This document shows, one piece after another, positions 1-11,429 of a stretch of 64,000 nucleotides of DNA (position 1 is its first letter; each line of letters starts with the position of its first letter). The stretch covers positions 186,001 to 250,000 of the forward strand of contig SKCR01007812.1 of NCBI GenBank assembly GCA_019454045.1, given 5' to 3'. The stretch comes from Zanthoxylum bungeanum. Lineage: Eukaryota; Streptophyta; Magnoliopsida; Sapindales; Rutaceae. The notes below the pieces were generated by a model. The model worked only from the letters and a program-made list of their open reading frames with translations. It made no database searches and was not told the origin of the DNA. A program made the position numbers and the translations under genes.

Positions 1-318
1 TCAATTAATCAAAAATATTTGACGGTGTACGGTGATGATTAAAGTTTGTACTTTCTAAAATCATAAGGACCAAAATTTATATTTCTAAAAATATAAGGAT
101 TAAAATATTATTATGACAGGTAGTTAAATGTTATTTTCCCTAAATCTCATTACTTTAGTGTTGACAATGAATTATTATTATTATTAGTTCTGAAAAGTAT
201 AGGCTCATTATTGTAGGTTTTTTATTTCTTAATTTTTCCACTCTCCTTTTGTAAGAAACATATGCCAATTTTATATTTACTTTTACATATAGTTTACAAA
301 ATATATATATATATATAG

Positions 319-353
<35 letters not shown>

Positions 354-580
354 ATATAATTATGGTGCGTTTGGTATAAAGTATTATACAGAGAGTATAA
401 GGTAGTTTATAAGTTATGAAATAAACGCAAGAATATAAGATAGTGTCAAAAAATAATTTGATATTATGAGATTATGATTTTATAAATATTAACGCTAATG
501 TTAAAAAATGTGTTTGATGAAATATTTTAAAACTAACAAAATACGCTCCACCAAAGGGAGCCTATATCTCGAACTGTCAG
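1..580. repeat. Dispersed repeat, left copy (pair with 11430-11988)
   Basis: An AT-rich non-coding segment that matches 11430-11988 in the same orientation with moderate divergence; both contain the phrase 'aggattaaaatattattatg', a 'tgaattattattattatt' tract and end near 'tatatctcgaactgtcagt'. A (TA)n microsatellite interrupts it at about 300-358. The section from about 362, 'ggtgcgtttggtataaag', looks like the edge of an old MITE. The two copies flank the large tandem retroelement but are much more diverged than its LTRs, so they are older than it. No coding sequence is visible. Confidence 0.6.
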
Positions 581-597
581 TTGTGCAATTTACAAAA

Positions 598-1032
598 TTT
601 CCTTTTTTATTTTATTTTTTCAATCTAAATTTTGTCAAGTTTAAAGCAAATGCCATATTCACTATTCAAGCTTTTAAATATACTTTAAAAATGAAGAATA
701 AAATTTAGGAAAAATGATATTCAACTGTCATTATGCAAATTACCACAACAACATTTTAGTACTTGTAAAAAGTCAGCGACTTATCTTGATATGTGCTATA
801 AAACTTTTGATAGCACATAATACAAATCCCAGAGATTAGTCGAGGTGCGCGTAAACTGGTCCAAACACCTCGGTTATAAAAAAAAATATTTTAGTACTTA
901 CAATTTTGTAAATACAAATTGTGTTCACTATCATTAAATATTTTCTATTATAAATTTTCCATTTTTATTTTATTTTTTCAATCTAAATTTGGTCAAGTTG
1001 AAAGTAAATGCCATATTCATTATTCAATCTTA
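598..1032. repeat. Short direct repeat pair (598-680 and 950-1032)
   Basis: About 80 bp beginning near 'tttttattttattttttcaa' and passing through 'aatgccatattca' occurs twice in direct orientation about 350 bp apart, with a SINE remnant between the copies. Function unknown; non-coding. Confidence 0.6.
765..887 (+). mobile_element. 5'-truncated SINE, flanked by 12-bp target duplication
   Basis: The sequence aligns with the 3' half of the full-length SINE on the minus strand at 34738-34985: both contain a 'cagcgactta' segment, a 'gcacat' segment, the block 'gtcgaggtgcgcgtaaactg' (here 839-858) and the ending 'cacctcggttat', followed here by an A-rich tail. The pol III box region is missing, so this copy is 5' truncated. 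The 12-bp repeat ATTTTAGTACTT at 753-764 and 888-899 is a perfect target-site duplication, supporting insertion of the truncated form by target-primed reverse transcription. Confidence 0.75.
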
Positions 1033-1063
1033 CCATTTTTAAACTATAAGTTTTAGTCAATAT

Positions 1064-2111
1064 TGAAAATTCGGGGTTATCCTAAGTTCTGACCCTATGC
1101 GGAATTACAGACAATAAGCAGGACAAGTCCTGTTACTGCTACTATGGAATTGCAACAGGCAATTTAACAAATCAACCAACTAAAATAATAAGCTGCAAAT
1201 GTAAAAACAATAACAATAATTAAAGCAGCAAATATAATCAATCACACAAAATTCAACACAATGATTTTGGTGACGAAGTGGAAAACTCTTCCGAGTAAAA
1301 AACCACTCCGGGTATAGGCTACCACCCGAATCCACTATATAGAGAAAAACTTACAGCGATGGTCAAGACCTATGGTGGCAACTCCACCGACTCAAGAACC
1401 TCAATACCTCATACTGCAAGAACTCAAGGCACTCTCACCCGCGACCCACGGTTTTCTTCAGAACCTCTGAAGTCTCTGAGTAGATTGTATCACCTCTGAA
1501 CGCCGGAACTCCGACTACCAAAACTCCTCCTATAGAACTCTAAAGGATTAGGGATTTTGGGTTAAGTTGTGTTGAAGGTTTATCAAAGATGGAATCACAC
1601 CATTAATGAAGAAGACAAGAAGATGAAGAAGTCTTCAATGGTGGATTCAAAGAGAGTTGAAAGCTTTGAGAGGTTTTGGCTCAAAAGGAATATCTTTCAA
1701 CTATGGGGAATGGCGGCTAAGAGTTATATTTATAGGTAGGGTGAAAACCTAGGGTTTTGCAGGCCAAAATCGCGTCCAGATCGCAGTCGCGTTCGAACGC
1801 TTACTAGAACGCTACACGCGTTCGAACGTCAATCGAACGCACAACGAACGTGAACTCTCTGGAATGCTCCCGTTCGAACCCCACAAGAACGTGACTCGCA
1901 CGTTTGCTCTCTGGAATGCTCCCGTTCGAACCCAATAGAGAACGTGACACTAACGCCAACCGTTCGAACACTGCAACGAACGCACCACGAACGTATGTCT
2001 GATGCACAGCAGCCAGAAACCAGTCCAATTGCACAAAGATCTTCATGAAAGATTACAACTCAATTGAACTTATTTTGTCACGGACACATGCCAATAAAAA
2101 TGGAACTCACA
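1064..2111 (-). repeat. LTR copy 1 (outer 3' LTR)
   Basis: 1048 bp; on the minus strand it begins TGTGAGTTCC and ends CGAATTTTCA. On that strand a TATA box (TATAAATATAA, plus positions 1724-1734) separates a presumed U3 (about 1735-2111) from R-U5. U3 holds five TTCGAA palindromes (1792-1969) and a two-fold repeat of a 'ctctctggaatgctcccgtt' unit. The left edge abuts target duplication AATAT. Short open frames here, such as 1804-2046, repeat in every LTR copy and are not genes. Confidence 0.9.
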
Positions 2112-2124
2112 ATCTCCCCCTTTG
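2112..2124 (-). promoter_or_regulatory. Polypurine tract next to LTR 1
   Basis: On the minus strand the sequence CAAAGGGGGAGAT directly precedes the TGTGAG start of the LTR. This is where plus-strand DNA synthesis would be primed. Further G-rich purine runs occur a few hundred bases upstream (plus positions about 2398-2460 and 2541-2548), a multi-tract arrangement known from Sirevirus elements. Confidence 0.85.
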
Positions 2125-2141
2125 GCATTCCGTGACAAAAT

Positions 2142-3756
2142 ACTACCTAATACAAAGACTACGGTAATAGACCCAAAAAGCAAATAGTCAACTGTCAACC
2201 ATCAAAACAGTGACTTATTACAAATGGACTCGATCTAACACCTAACAAAGTAGTCTTGAAAGTAATGCCACCGCAGCAGCAACATATCTGCTACCTGAAA
2301 CATCCACAAACAACAATATACCGTGAAAAGCATTGGGATAATCAAATAGAACATAAAGCAGGTAAAAATCTCATACATGTACAAGTAGAAATCCCTCTCC
2401 CCCTTAATCTTAACTCCCCTTAAAACGGAGATATCTTACTCTCCCCCCTTTTTGTCACGAAATGACAAAGGATAAAAAGAAACAGGAAAATAACAGGAGA
2501 ACAGGAGAAAACACATGTAAGAGCATAAACAAACAGGAATTACTCCCCCTCACTAACAGGCACATAAAGTTAGCAAAATAAGACACGGGAAGCAAACCAA
2601 AACTCAGAAAGGTGCACAGGAAAAAAAAAAATAGGTATGCAATAACATGAAGCACACACAGGCACATACTGAGATAAATAAAAATCCTGTCAAAAACTGA
2701 CTGAAACAGCATTTCAAGCTGATACAATGATACCCAGTCAGTATTCAGCTGTTTTATGACATGAAACAATATGCATCATTTTAAAAGAGGCTAAATACAA
2801 CACTTATGCATATGACATAAACACCAAAGCATATAAAGCACTTGCGTGGAAAATAAAGTGCATAACGAATCAAGGCTTAAGACCTTATTTTATGAGCTGG
2901 ACACAGCCAAAGAAATCCATCTCTAAACAAACCAAGTCCACAAAATGAGTGTTCAAACCCAGCACCACTAGGACCTGAAAATAAGCAACACGGTTGCATG
3001 CTATATTATTTACCCCAGAAATATCATGAGCTCATATTTAATAACTCTTTCGAGTGAAGGTTTTTGCCCTTATCTTTTGAATTTGGCCATTTTGGCTCTT
3101 TTGCACTTGAGTCTCATTTTTCTTTTTAAATATATTTCTTTTTACTTTTACAAGGGGATAGCAAGGTCATCTAGTCAAAGGTCACACTATTAAGCAAACA
3201 AAGCATGGAAGAGATTAGATTGCCATTCCAAAAACTCATACATGCGACCAAGCCTTGACAAAATAAAATGTGTATGTGAAAGTGCAAGCACAAGATATAC
3301 CAAAGGTTTTTATCACACACACTCATGTATATAGAGCATCAAGAAAAATAACAGCATATCATACATGCATAATCATATATCCTACATACCAGGATCACAT
3401 GCATAAGCTTTTCATGCTCTAACAAGCCATAAAATAAAATAAATTTTGTCTTTTAATTTTTCATTTCTTTTTTTTTTTTTTGAATTTTTCAGATTTAAAG
3501 CACAAAAAAAATAAAGACACACAAAGGCTTGCAAAACATCCAATGATACGTGGAGTTGTATCCCGAGTGCAGATCATACTACCGTCCATTCGGAATCGGC
3601 TATGAAATTTATGTCCGGGTTTCCATCCTATATACCAAGGGATATATAACAAAAACAAGACACACACACACCCATATGCTGTGAAAACAAAATAAACGTG
3701 CAAAAACATAAAACACACGCACACACACATGCAATGGGAAAATAAAAATGCATCTT
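2142..3756 (-). other. Non-coding internal 3' region, left unit
   Basis: Between the gag stop and the polypurine tract lies about 1.6 kb without a convincing coding frame. It is matched almost throughout by 6763-8365 in the right unit. Open frames seen here (2455-2769, 3461-3827) are low-complexity and shared only as DNA. In autonomous copia elements pol would precede this part; it has been removed, leaving only the 3' untranslated part. Confidence 0.7.
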
Positions 3757-5639
3757 TCAAGCAGAGTTACACCGAAGTGTACTCTCATAATGTCCATTAG
3801 GACATACAGAAGAAGATGGAAATTCATCTTGCTTCCTCACCCAAACCTTTCTAGAAACCTCTTCCACATGAGAGTTCCCAGACAACAAAGCAAGTTTCTC
3901 ACTCAAGAATTGAGCTTGTTTGGTTAGTGCAGAAACTTGAGAAGCTAGATTTGAAGAGTCAAATCTAGGTGACACCTTCTTAGGCCTCTTCTTTTGCTTG
4001 TGAAGCATGAAGCACTTAGGCCTAATGTGTCCCGCCTTGCCACAATGGTGGCACACAGGCACAAACCTCTGACGAGAGCGAGGTTTACCACAAACACCTC
4101 TAGATCGAGGTTGGGTCACAGGACGAGGAATAAATGGAGGAACATGACTACACTCAACATGTTTCTTGCCTAAGTCATGTTTAGCTGCTACACAGGCAGC
4201 TTTGGAAGTAGAAGCCTTCTCACAGTTAGGCTCAGAAATAATTCCTAACATACGGTCCACATTTTTATTCTCACTAGAAAATACAGACAATTGGGTTCTA
4301 GTATCTTCAAGTTCAGTTTCTAATATTTGGACCCTATTAATTAGACCTCTATTTCTCTCCTCCAGGTCATCTACCATCAAAAGGCTTTGCTCAAATTTGG
4401 CTTGAGCTTCATTCTTTTCTAGCTCAACAGCTTCAGCTTTTCCTTATTGACCTCTATGTTAGTCTTCTTAGTAGCTAAACTCTCATTAAACAGTTCAACA
4501 TAAGCTACCTGAAGACTTTCCTCATCTACAGACTCATCAAGAGAGACTTCAGAATCATCATCATTAACCACAATCTCTCTCTCACCAGTCACACTAGCAG
4601 TAAAGGCAATAAAATTTTTCTTGCCTTTAGGAGACTCATCAGAAGAGTAACCACCTTCTGAATCACTAGGAGATGCTGCCATGGCTTTCTTGCCTTTAGC
4701 CCTAAGATATGTGGGACACACAGATCTAACGTGCCCATATCCTTCACATTCATAGCATTGGCACCACGGGATCTACTATCCCTATCCTCTCTAGACTCAC
4801 TCCTGATATGCCTATTCTCTTTAGGCCTATCCTCCCTATCCCTTATTACTTACTGCTATGGCACTCTTCTTAAGTTTAAGAAATTTCTTAAACTTCTTTG
4901 CAAACAAGGCCAAGTCACGATCTGTGATGGTATCACATCACCAGACGTATCATGCACAACTTCCTTAGCGATTTTCATCGCAAACGTTTTTGGCTCTCTA
5001 AAACCAGGAAGCTTTTTCTCATAAACCTGCAGCTTTCCTACGAGTTCATCTAAATTAAGCTGATCGAGGTCATTGCTTTCCTCGATGGCGGTGATTTTGG
5101 GTAGGAACTTATCAGGTAGGGATCTCAGGATTTTCCTAACTATCATATTCGTAGGTATAGTAGTCTCACCTAGGTTAAAACTAGAGTTAACGATATCGTT
5201 AATCTCAGCATAAAATTCATCAAAGGTCTCATCATCTTTCATTTTGGCGACCTCAAACCTAGTGGATAAATCCTGGAGTCTATTATTTTTAACAGACAAT
5301 GTGCCCTCATGCACAGTCTGCAGGATGTCCAAGCATCATTGGCTATCTCACACATTGAGATTCTCCTAAACTCAGCAGAACAGACAGCACCATGTATGGC
5401 ATTAACAGCTTTGCTTTCCTATTGCTAGCATCAATTCGTCCTTGGTCCAGGTCAATTTGTCTTTAGGGGAAGTGACCCCACCCATCAACAGTAACAACGG
5501 GAGGTTTCCACCCGTATTCAACAGACATCCAGACCCTCTCATCTAAGGACTTAAGGAAAGCTCTCATGCGAACCTTCCAATGCAAATATTCCGTGCCATC
5601 AAAAAATGGCGGACAATTTAAGGGTTGACTACGCTCCAT
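3757..5639 (-). pseudogene. gag: Copia gag, left unit, multiply frameshifted
   Basis: A second copy of the gag gene of 8366-10245, read from an ATG at 5637-5639. It encodes the same UBN2/DUF4219-type capsid region, the basic linker, an acidic serine-rich stretch and a zinc knuckle (CHHCGKAGHIRPKC), but the frame is broken repeatedly: the readable pieces are 4856-5332, 4419-4721 and 3757-4380. Compared with the right copy the differences are nearly all 1-4 base insertions or deletions (for example around 4190, 4440, 4773, 4847 and 5160) with few substitutions. It also carries the 2-base insertion near 4934-4937 that the right copy has. It cannot make full-length Gag. The indel-rich pattern could be true decay or a consensus error in a tandem repeat. 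Confidence 0.85.
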
Positions 5640-5666
5640 AGCTAATGGGTCAAGGATCGAGTTCAG

Positions 5667-5678
5667 GCTCTGATACCA
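5667..5678 (-). promoter_or_regulatory. Primer-binding site, left unit (tRNA-iMet)
   Basis: Minus-strand TGGTATCAGAGC, complementary to the 3' end of plant initiator tRNA-Met, lies two bases from the end of LTR 2. It fixes the element on the minus strand. Confidence 0.9.
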
Positions 5679-5680
5679 AT

Positions 5681-6732
5681 TGAAAATTCGGGGTTATCCT
5701 AAGTTCTGACCCTATGCGGAATTACAGACAATAAGCAGGACAAGTCATGTTACTGCTACTATGGAATTGCAACAGGCAATTTAACAAATCAACCAACTAA
5801 AATAATAAGCTGCAAATGTAAAAACAATAACAATAATTAAAGCAGCAAATATAATCATCAATCACACAAAATTCAACACAATGATTTTGGTGACGAAGTG
5901 TAAAACTCTTCCGAGTAAAAAACCACTCCGGGTATAGGCTACCACCCGAATCCACTATATAGAGAAATACTTACAGCGATGGTCAAGACCTATGGTGGCA
6001 ACTCCACCAACTCAGAACCTCAATACTGCAAGAACTCAAGGCAACTCCTCAAGCTCGCGACCCACGGTTTTCTTCAGAACCTCTGAAGTCTCTGAGTAGA
6101 TTGTATCACCTCTGAACGCCGGAACTCCGACTACCAAAACTCCTCCTATAGAACTCTAAGGATTAGGGATTTGGGTTAAGTTGTGTTGAAGGTTTATCAA
6201 AGATGGAATCACACCATTAATGAAGAAGACAAGAAGATGAAGAAGTCTTCAATGGTGGATTCAAAGAGAGTTGAAAGCTTTGAGAGGTTTTGGCTCAAAA
6301 GGAAATCTTTCAACTATGGGGAATGGCGGCTAAAGTTATATTTATAGGTAGGGTGAAAACCTAGGGTTTTGCAGGCCAAAAACGCGTCCAGATCGCAGTC
6401 GCGTTCGAACGCTACTAGAACGCTACAACAAAACCGCGTTCGAACGTCAATCGAACGCACAACGAACGTGAACTCTCTGGAATGCTCCCGTTCGAACCCC
6501 ACAAGAACGTGACTCGAACGTTTGCTCTCTGGAATGCTCCCGTTCGAACCCAATAGAGAACGTGACACTAACGCCAACCGTTCGAACACTGCAACGAACG
6601 CAACCACCACGAACTATGTCTGATGCACAGCAGCCAGAAACCAGTCCAATTGCACAAAGATCTTCATGAAAGATTACAACTCAATTGAACTTGTTTTGTC
6701 ACGGACACATGCCAATAAAAATGGAACTCACA
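5681..6732 (-). repeat. LTR copy 2 (shared middle LTR)
   Basis: 1052 bp, serving as 5' LTR of the left unit and 3' LTR of the right unit. It has the same ends as the outer LTRs, a minus-strand TATA box at 6336-6346 and the TTCGAA palindromes upstream of it. Private differences include 'caagtcatgt' for 'caagtcctgt' near 5741 and an insertion near 6424. No target duplication flanks it, as expected for an internal LTR. Confidence 0.9.
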
Positions 6733-6745
6733 ATCTCCCCCTTTG
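6733..6745 (-). promoter_or_regulatory. Polypurine tract next to LTR 2
   Basis: Minus-strand CAAAGGGGGAGAT directly before the LTR start, identical to the tract at 2112-2124. Confidence 0.85.
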
Positions 6746-6762
6746 GCATTCCGTGACAAAAC

Positions 6763-8365
6763 ACTACCTAATACAAAGACTACGGTAATAGACCCAAAAA
6801 GCAATAGTCAACTGTCAACCATCAAAACAGTGACTTATTACAAATGGACTCGATCTAACACCTAACAAGTAGTCTTGAAAGTAATGCCACCGCAGCAACA
6901 TACCTGCTACCTGAAACATCCACAAACAACAATATACCGTGAAAAGCATTGGGATAATCAATAGAACATAAAGCAGGTAAAAATCTCATGCATGTACAAG
7001 TAGAAATCCCTCTCCTCCCCTTAATCTTAACTCCCCTTAAAACGGAGATATCTTACTCTCCCCCTTTTTTTCACGAAATGACAAAGGATAAAAAGAAACA
7101 GGAAAATAACAGGAGAACAGGAGAAAACACATGCAAGAGCATAAACAAACAGGAATTACTCCCCCTCACTAACAGCACATAAAGTTAGCAAAATAAGACA
7201 CGGGAAGCAAACCAAAACTCAGAAAGGTGCACAGGAAAGAAAAAAATAGGTATACAATAACATGAAGCACACACACACAGGCACATACTGAGATAAATAA
7301 AAATCCTGTCAAAAACTGACTGAAACATTTCAAGCTGATACAATGATACCCAGTCAGTATTCAGCTGTTTATGACATGAAACAATATGCATCATTTTAAA
7401 AGAGGCTAAATACAACACTTATGCATATGACATAAACACCAAAGCATATAAAGCACTTGCGTGGAAAATAAAGTGCATAACGAATCAAGGCTTAAGACCT
7501 TATTTTATGAGCTGGACACAGCCAAAGAAATCCATCTCTAAACAAACCAAGTCCACAAAATGAGTGTTCAAACCCAGCACCACTAGGACCTGAAAATAAG
7601 CAACATGGTTGCATGCTATATTATTTACCCCAGAAATATCATGAGCTCATATTTAATAACAACTCTTTCGAGTGAAGGGTTTTTGCCCTTATCTTTTGAA
7701 TTTGGCCATTTTGGCTCTTTTGCACTTGAGTCTCATTTTTCTTTTTAAATATATTTCTTTTTACTTTTACAAGGGGATAGCAAGGTCATCTAGTCAAAGG
7801 TCACACTATTAAGCAAACAAAGCATGGAAAAGATTAGATTGCCATTCCAAAAATCATACATGCGACCAAGCCTTGACAAAATAAAAAATGTGTATGTGAA
7901 GTGCAAGCACAAGATATACCAAAGGTTTTTATCACACACACTCATGTATATAGAGCATCAAGAAAAATAACAGCATATCATACATGCATAATCATATATC
8001 CTACATACCAGGATCACATGCATAAGCTTTTCATGCTCTAACAAGCCATAAAATAAAATAATTTTGTCTTTTTCAATTTCTATTTTTTTTTTTTTGAATT
8101 TTTCAGATTTAAAGCACAAAAAAAATAAAGACACAAAACAGCTTGCAAAACATCCAATGATACGTGGAGTTGTATCCCGAGTGCAGATCATACTACCGTC
8201 CATTCGGAATCGGCTATGAATTTATGTCCGGGTTTCCATCCTATATACCAAGGGATATATAACAAACAAGACCACACACACCCATATGCTGTGAAAACAA
8301 AATAAACGTGCAAAAACATAAAACACACGCACACACACATGCAATGGGAAAATAAAATGCATCTT
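6763..8365 (-). other. Non-coding internal 3' region, right unit
   Basis: Counterpart of 2142-3756. No domain is readable in any frame. Contains extra G-rich purine runs on the minus strand (plus about 7015-7067 and 7160-7167) and a poly-T run near 8084. Confidence 0.7.
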
Positions 8366-10245
8366 TCAAGCAGAGTTACACCGAAGTGTACTCTCATAAT
8401 GTCCATCAGGACATACAGAAGAAGATGGAAATTCATCTTGCTTCCTCACCCAAACCTTTCTAGAAACCTCTTCCACATGAGAGTTCCCAGACAACAAAGC
8501 AAGTTTCTCACTCAAGAATTGAGCTTGTTTGGTTAGTGCAGAAACTTGAGAAGCTAGATTTGAAGAGTCAAATCTAGGTGACACCTTCTTAGGCCTCTTC
8601 TTTTGCTTGTGAAGCATGAAGCACTTAGGCCTAATGTGTCCCGCCTTGCCACAATGGTGGCACACAGGCACAAACCTCTGACGAGAGCGAGGTTTACCCA
8701 CAACACCTCTAGATCGAGGTTGGGTCACAGGACGAGGAATAAATGGAGGAATAACATGACTACACTCAACATGTTTCTTGCCTAAGTCATGTTTAGCTGC
8801 TACAGGCACAGCTTTGGAAGTAGAAGCCTTCTCACAGTTAGGCTCAGAAATAATTCCTAACATACGGTCCACATTTTTATTCTCACTAGAAAATACAGAC
8901 AATTGGGTTCTAGTATCTTCAAGTTCAGTTTCTAATATTTGGACCCTATTAATTAGACCTCTATTTCTCTCCTCCAGGTCATCTACCATCAAAAGGCTTT
9001 GCTCAAATTTGGCTTGAGCTTCATTCTTTTCTAGCTCAACAGCTTTCAGCCTTTTATTGACCTCTATGTTAGTCTTCTTAGTAGCTAAACTCTCATTAAA
9101 CAGTTCAACATAATAAGCTACCTGAAGACTTTCCTCATCTACAGACTCATCAAGAGAGACTTCAGAATCATCATCATTAACCACAATCTCTCTCTCACCA
9201 GTCACACTAGCAGTAAAGGCAATAAAATTTTTCTTGCCTTTAGGAGACTCATCAGAAGAGTAACCACCTTCTGAATCACTAGGAGATGCTGCCATGGCTT
9301 TCTTGCCTTTAGCCCTAAGATATGTGGGACACACAGATCTAACGTGCCCATATCCTTCACATTCATAGCATTGGGCACCACGGGATCTACTATCCCTATC
9401 CTCTCTAGACTCACTCCTGATATGCCTATTCTCTTTAGGCCTATCCTCCCTATCCCTATTACTGCTATGGCCACTCTTCTTAAGTTTAAGAAATTTCTTA
9501 AACTTCTTTGCAAACAAGGCCAAGTCACGATCTGTGATGGTATCACATCACCAGACGTATCATGCACAACTTCCTTAGCGATTTTCATCGCAAACGTTTT
9601 TGGCTCTCTAAAACCAGGAAGCTTTTTCTCATAAACCTGCAGCTTTCCTACGAGTTCATCTAAATTAAGCTGATCGAGGTCATTGCTTTCCTCGATGGCG
9701 GTGATTTTGGGTAGGAACTTATCAGGTAGGGATCTCAGGATTTTCCTAACTATCATATTCGTAGGTATAGTCTCACCTAGGTTAAAACTAGAGTTAACGA
9801 TATCGTTAATCTCAGCATAAAATTCATCAAAGGTCTCATCATCTTTCATTTTGGCGACCTCAAACCTAGTGGCTAAATCCTGGAGTCTATTATTTTTAAC
9901 AGACAATGTGCCCTCATGCACAGTCTGCAGGATGTCCCAAGCATCCTTGGCTATCTCACACATTGAGATTCTCCTAAACTCAGCAGAACAGACAGCACCA
10001 TGTATGGCATTAACAGCTTTGCTGTTCCTATTGCTAGCATCAAATTCGTCCTTGGTCCAGGTCAATTTGTCTTTAGGGGAAGTGACCCCATCAACAGTAA
10101 CAACGGGAGGTTTCCACCCGTATTCAACAGACATCCAGACCCTCTCATCTAAGGACTTAAGGAAAGCTCTCATGCGAACCTTCCAATGCAAATATTCCGT
10201 GCCATCAAAAAATGGCGGACAATTTAAGGGTTGACTACGCTCCAT
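8366..10245 (-). pseudogene. gag: Copia gag, right unit, one frameshift
   Basis: Starts at the ATG 10243-10245 (MERSQPLNCPPFFDGTEYLH). The first roughly 235 codons give a UBN2/DUF4219-type capsid domain. The frame then shifts near 9545-9548, where 'gatgtgatacc' on the coding strand has two bases more than the reading frame needs; the original frame runs on without sense to 9202, and the proper frame resumes and continues to 8366. The second part carries zinc knuckle 1 (CYECEGYGHVRSVC), an acidic region, a predicted coiled-coil stretch and zinc knuckle 2 (CHHCGKAGHIRPKC), stopping just before protease would begin in complete elements. The identical defect in the left unit shows it predates the duplication. 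Gag normally forms the virus-like particle; here the capsid and nucleocapsid parts are uncoupled. Confidence 0.85.
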
Positions 10246-10271
10246 AGCTAATGGTCAAGGATCGAGTTCAG

Positions 10272-10283
10272 GCTCTGATACCA
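10272..10283 (-). promoter_or_regulatory. Primer-binding site, right unit (tRNA-iMet)
   Basis: Minus-strand TGGTATCAGAGC two bases inside LTR 3, the outer 5' LTR. Confidence 0.92.
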
Positions 10284-10285
10284 AT

Positions 10286-11329
10286 TGAAAATTCGGGGTT
10301 ATCCTAAGTTCTGACCCTATGCGGAATTACAGACAATAAGCAGGACAAGTCCTGTTACTGCTACTATGGAATTGCAACAGGCAATTTAACAAATCAACCA
10401 ACTAAAATAATAAGCTGCAAATGTAAAAACAATAACAATAATTAAAGCAGCAATATAATCAATCACACAAAATTCAACACAATGATTTTGGTGACGAAGT
10501 GTAAAACTCTTCCGAGTAAAAAACCACTCCGGGTATAGGCTACCACCCGAATCCACTATATAGAGAAAAAATTACACAGCGATGGTCAAGACCTATGGTG
10601 GCAACTCCACCGACTCAAGAACCTCAATACTGCAAGAACTCAAGGCACTCCTCAAGCCCGCGACCCACGGTTTTTTTCAGAACCTCTGAAGTCTCTGAGT
10701 AGATTGTATCACCTCTGAACGCCGGAACTCCGACTACCAAAACTCCTCCTATAGAACTCTAAAGGATTAGGGATTTGGGTTAAGTTGTGTTGAAGGTTTA
10801 TCAAAGATGGAATCACACCATTAATGAGAAGACAAGAAGATGAAGAAGTCTTCAATGGTGGAATCAAAGAGAGTTGAAAGCTTTGAGAGGTTTTGGCTCA
10901 AAAGGAAATATCTTTCAACTATGGGGAATGGCGGCTAAGAGTTATATTTATAGGTAGGGTGAAAACCTAGGGTTTTGCAGGCCAAAATCGCGTCCAGATC
11001 GCAGTCGCATTCGAACGCTTACTAGAACGCTACACACGTTCGAACGTATATCGAACGCACAACGAACGTGAACTCTCTGGAATGCTCCCGTTCGAACCCC
11101 ACAAGAACGTGACTCGCACGTTTGCTCTCTGGAATGCTCCCGTTCGAACCCAATAGAGAACGTGACACTAACGCCAACCGTTCGAACACTGCAACGAACG
11201 CACCACGAACGTATGTCTGATGCACAGCAGCCAGAAACCAGTCCAATTGCACAAAGATCTTCATGAAAGATTACAACTCAATTGAACTTATTTTGTCACG
11301 GACACATGCCAATAAAAATGGAACTCACA
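10286..11329 (-). repeat. LTR copy 3 (outer 5' LTR)
   Basis: 1044 bp; followed directly by target duplication AATAT at 11330-11334. Minus-strand TATA box at 10942-10952, palindromic TTCGAA cluster upstream of it. As the 5' LTR this would be the promoter for the whole array. Confidence 0.92.
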
Positions 11330-11429
11330 AATATTGTTAAATACTTTTTATATTAATTTTATGTCACTTTTCATCTTAAATTTCTAATTAAATTGTGTAA
11401 AGATAAGGAAATTTTATTTCAGAATTAGA

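Larger units (their letters stand above)
1064..11329 (-). mobile_element. Tandem copia-type element: LTR-gag-LTR-gag-LTR
   Basis: Three LTRs (1064-2111, 5681-6732, 10286-11329) alternate with two gag-only internal regions, all on the minus strand. The 5-bp duplication AATAT sits immediately outside the array (1059-1063 and 11330-11334), so the array descends from one insertion. Orientation is fixed by the primer-binding site beside the two right LTRs and the polypurine tract beside the two left ones. There is no integrase, reverse transcriptase or RNase H, so it depends on an autonomous relative. The gag type, two zinc knuckles, long non-coding stretch after gag, several G-rich purine tracts before the 3' LTR and palindrome-rich U3 all fit the Sirevirus lineage of copia (inference). 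LTR pairs differ by scattered small changes. Confidence 0.9.

Noticed and set aside
1791..1969. Heat-shock elements from TTC/GAA in the LTR palindromes
   Set aside because: Heat-shock elements need two bases between TTC and GAA or GAA and TTC; here the halves abut.
1804..2046. 80-codon minus-strand frame, repeated at 6314-6610 and 11022-11264
   Set aside because: Lies in the U3 of each LTR copy, follows the TTCGAA repeats, and changes length and content between copies by indels; no start context or domain.
9202..9550. Programmed frameshift joining the gag frames
   Set aside because: No slippery heptamer or clear downstream structure; a 2-base insertion explains the shift more simply.
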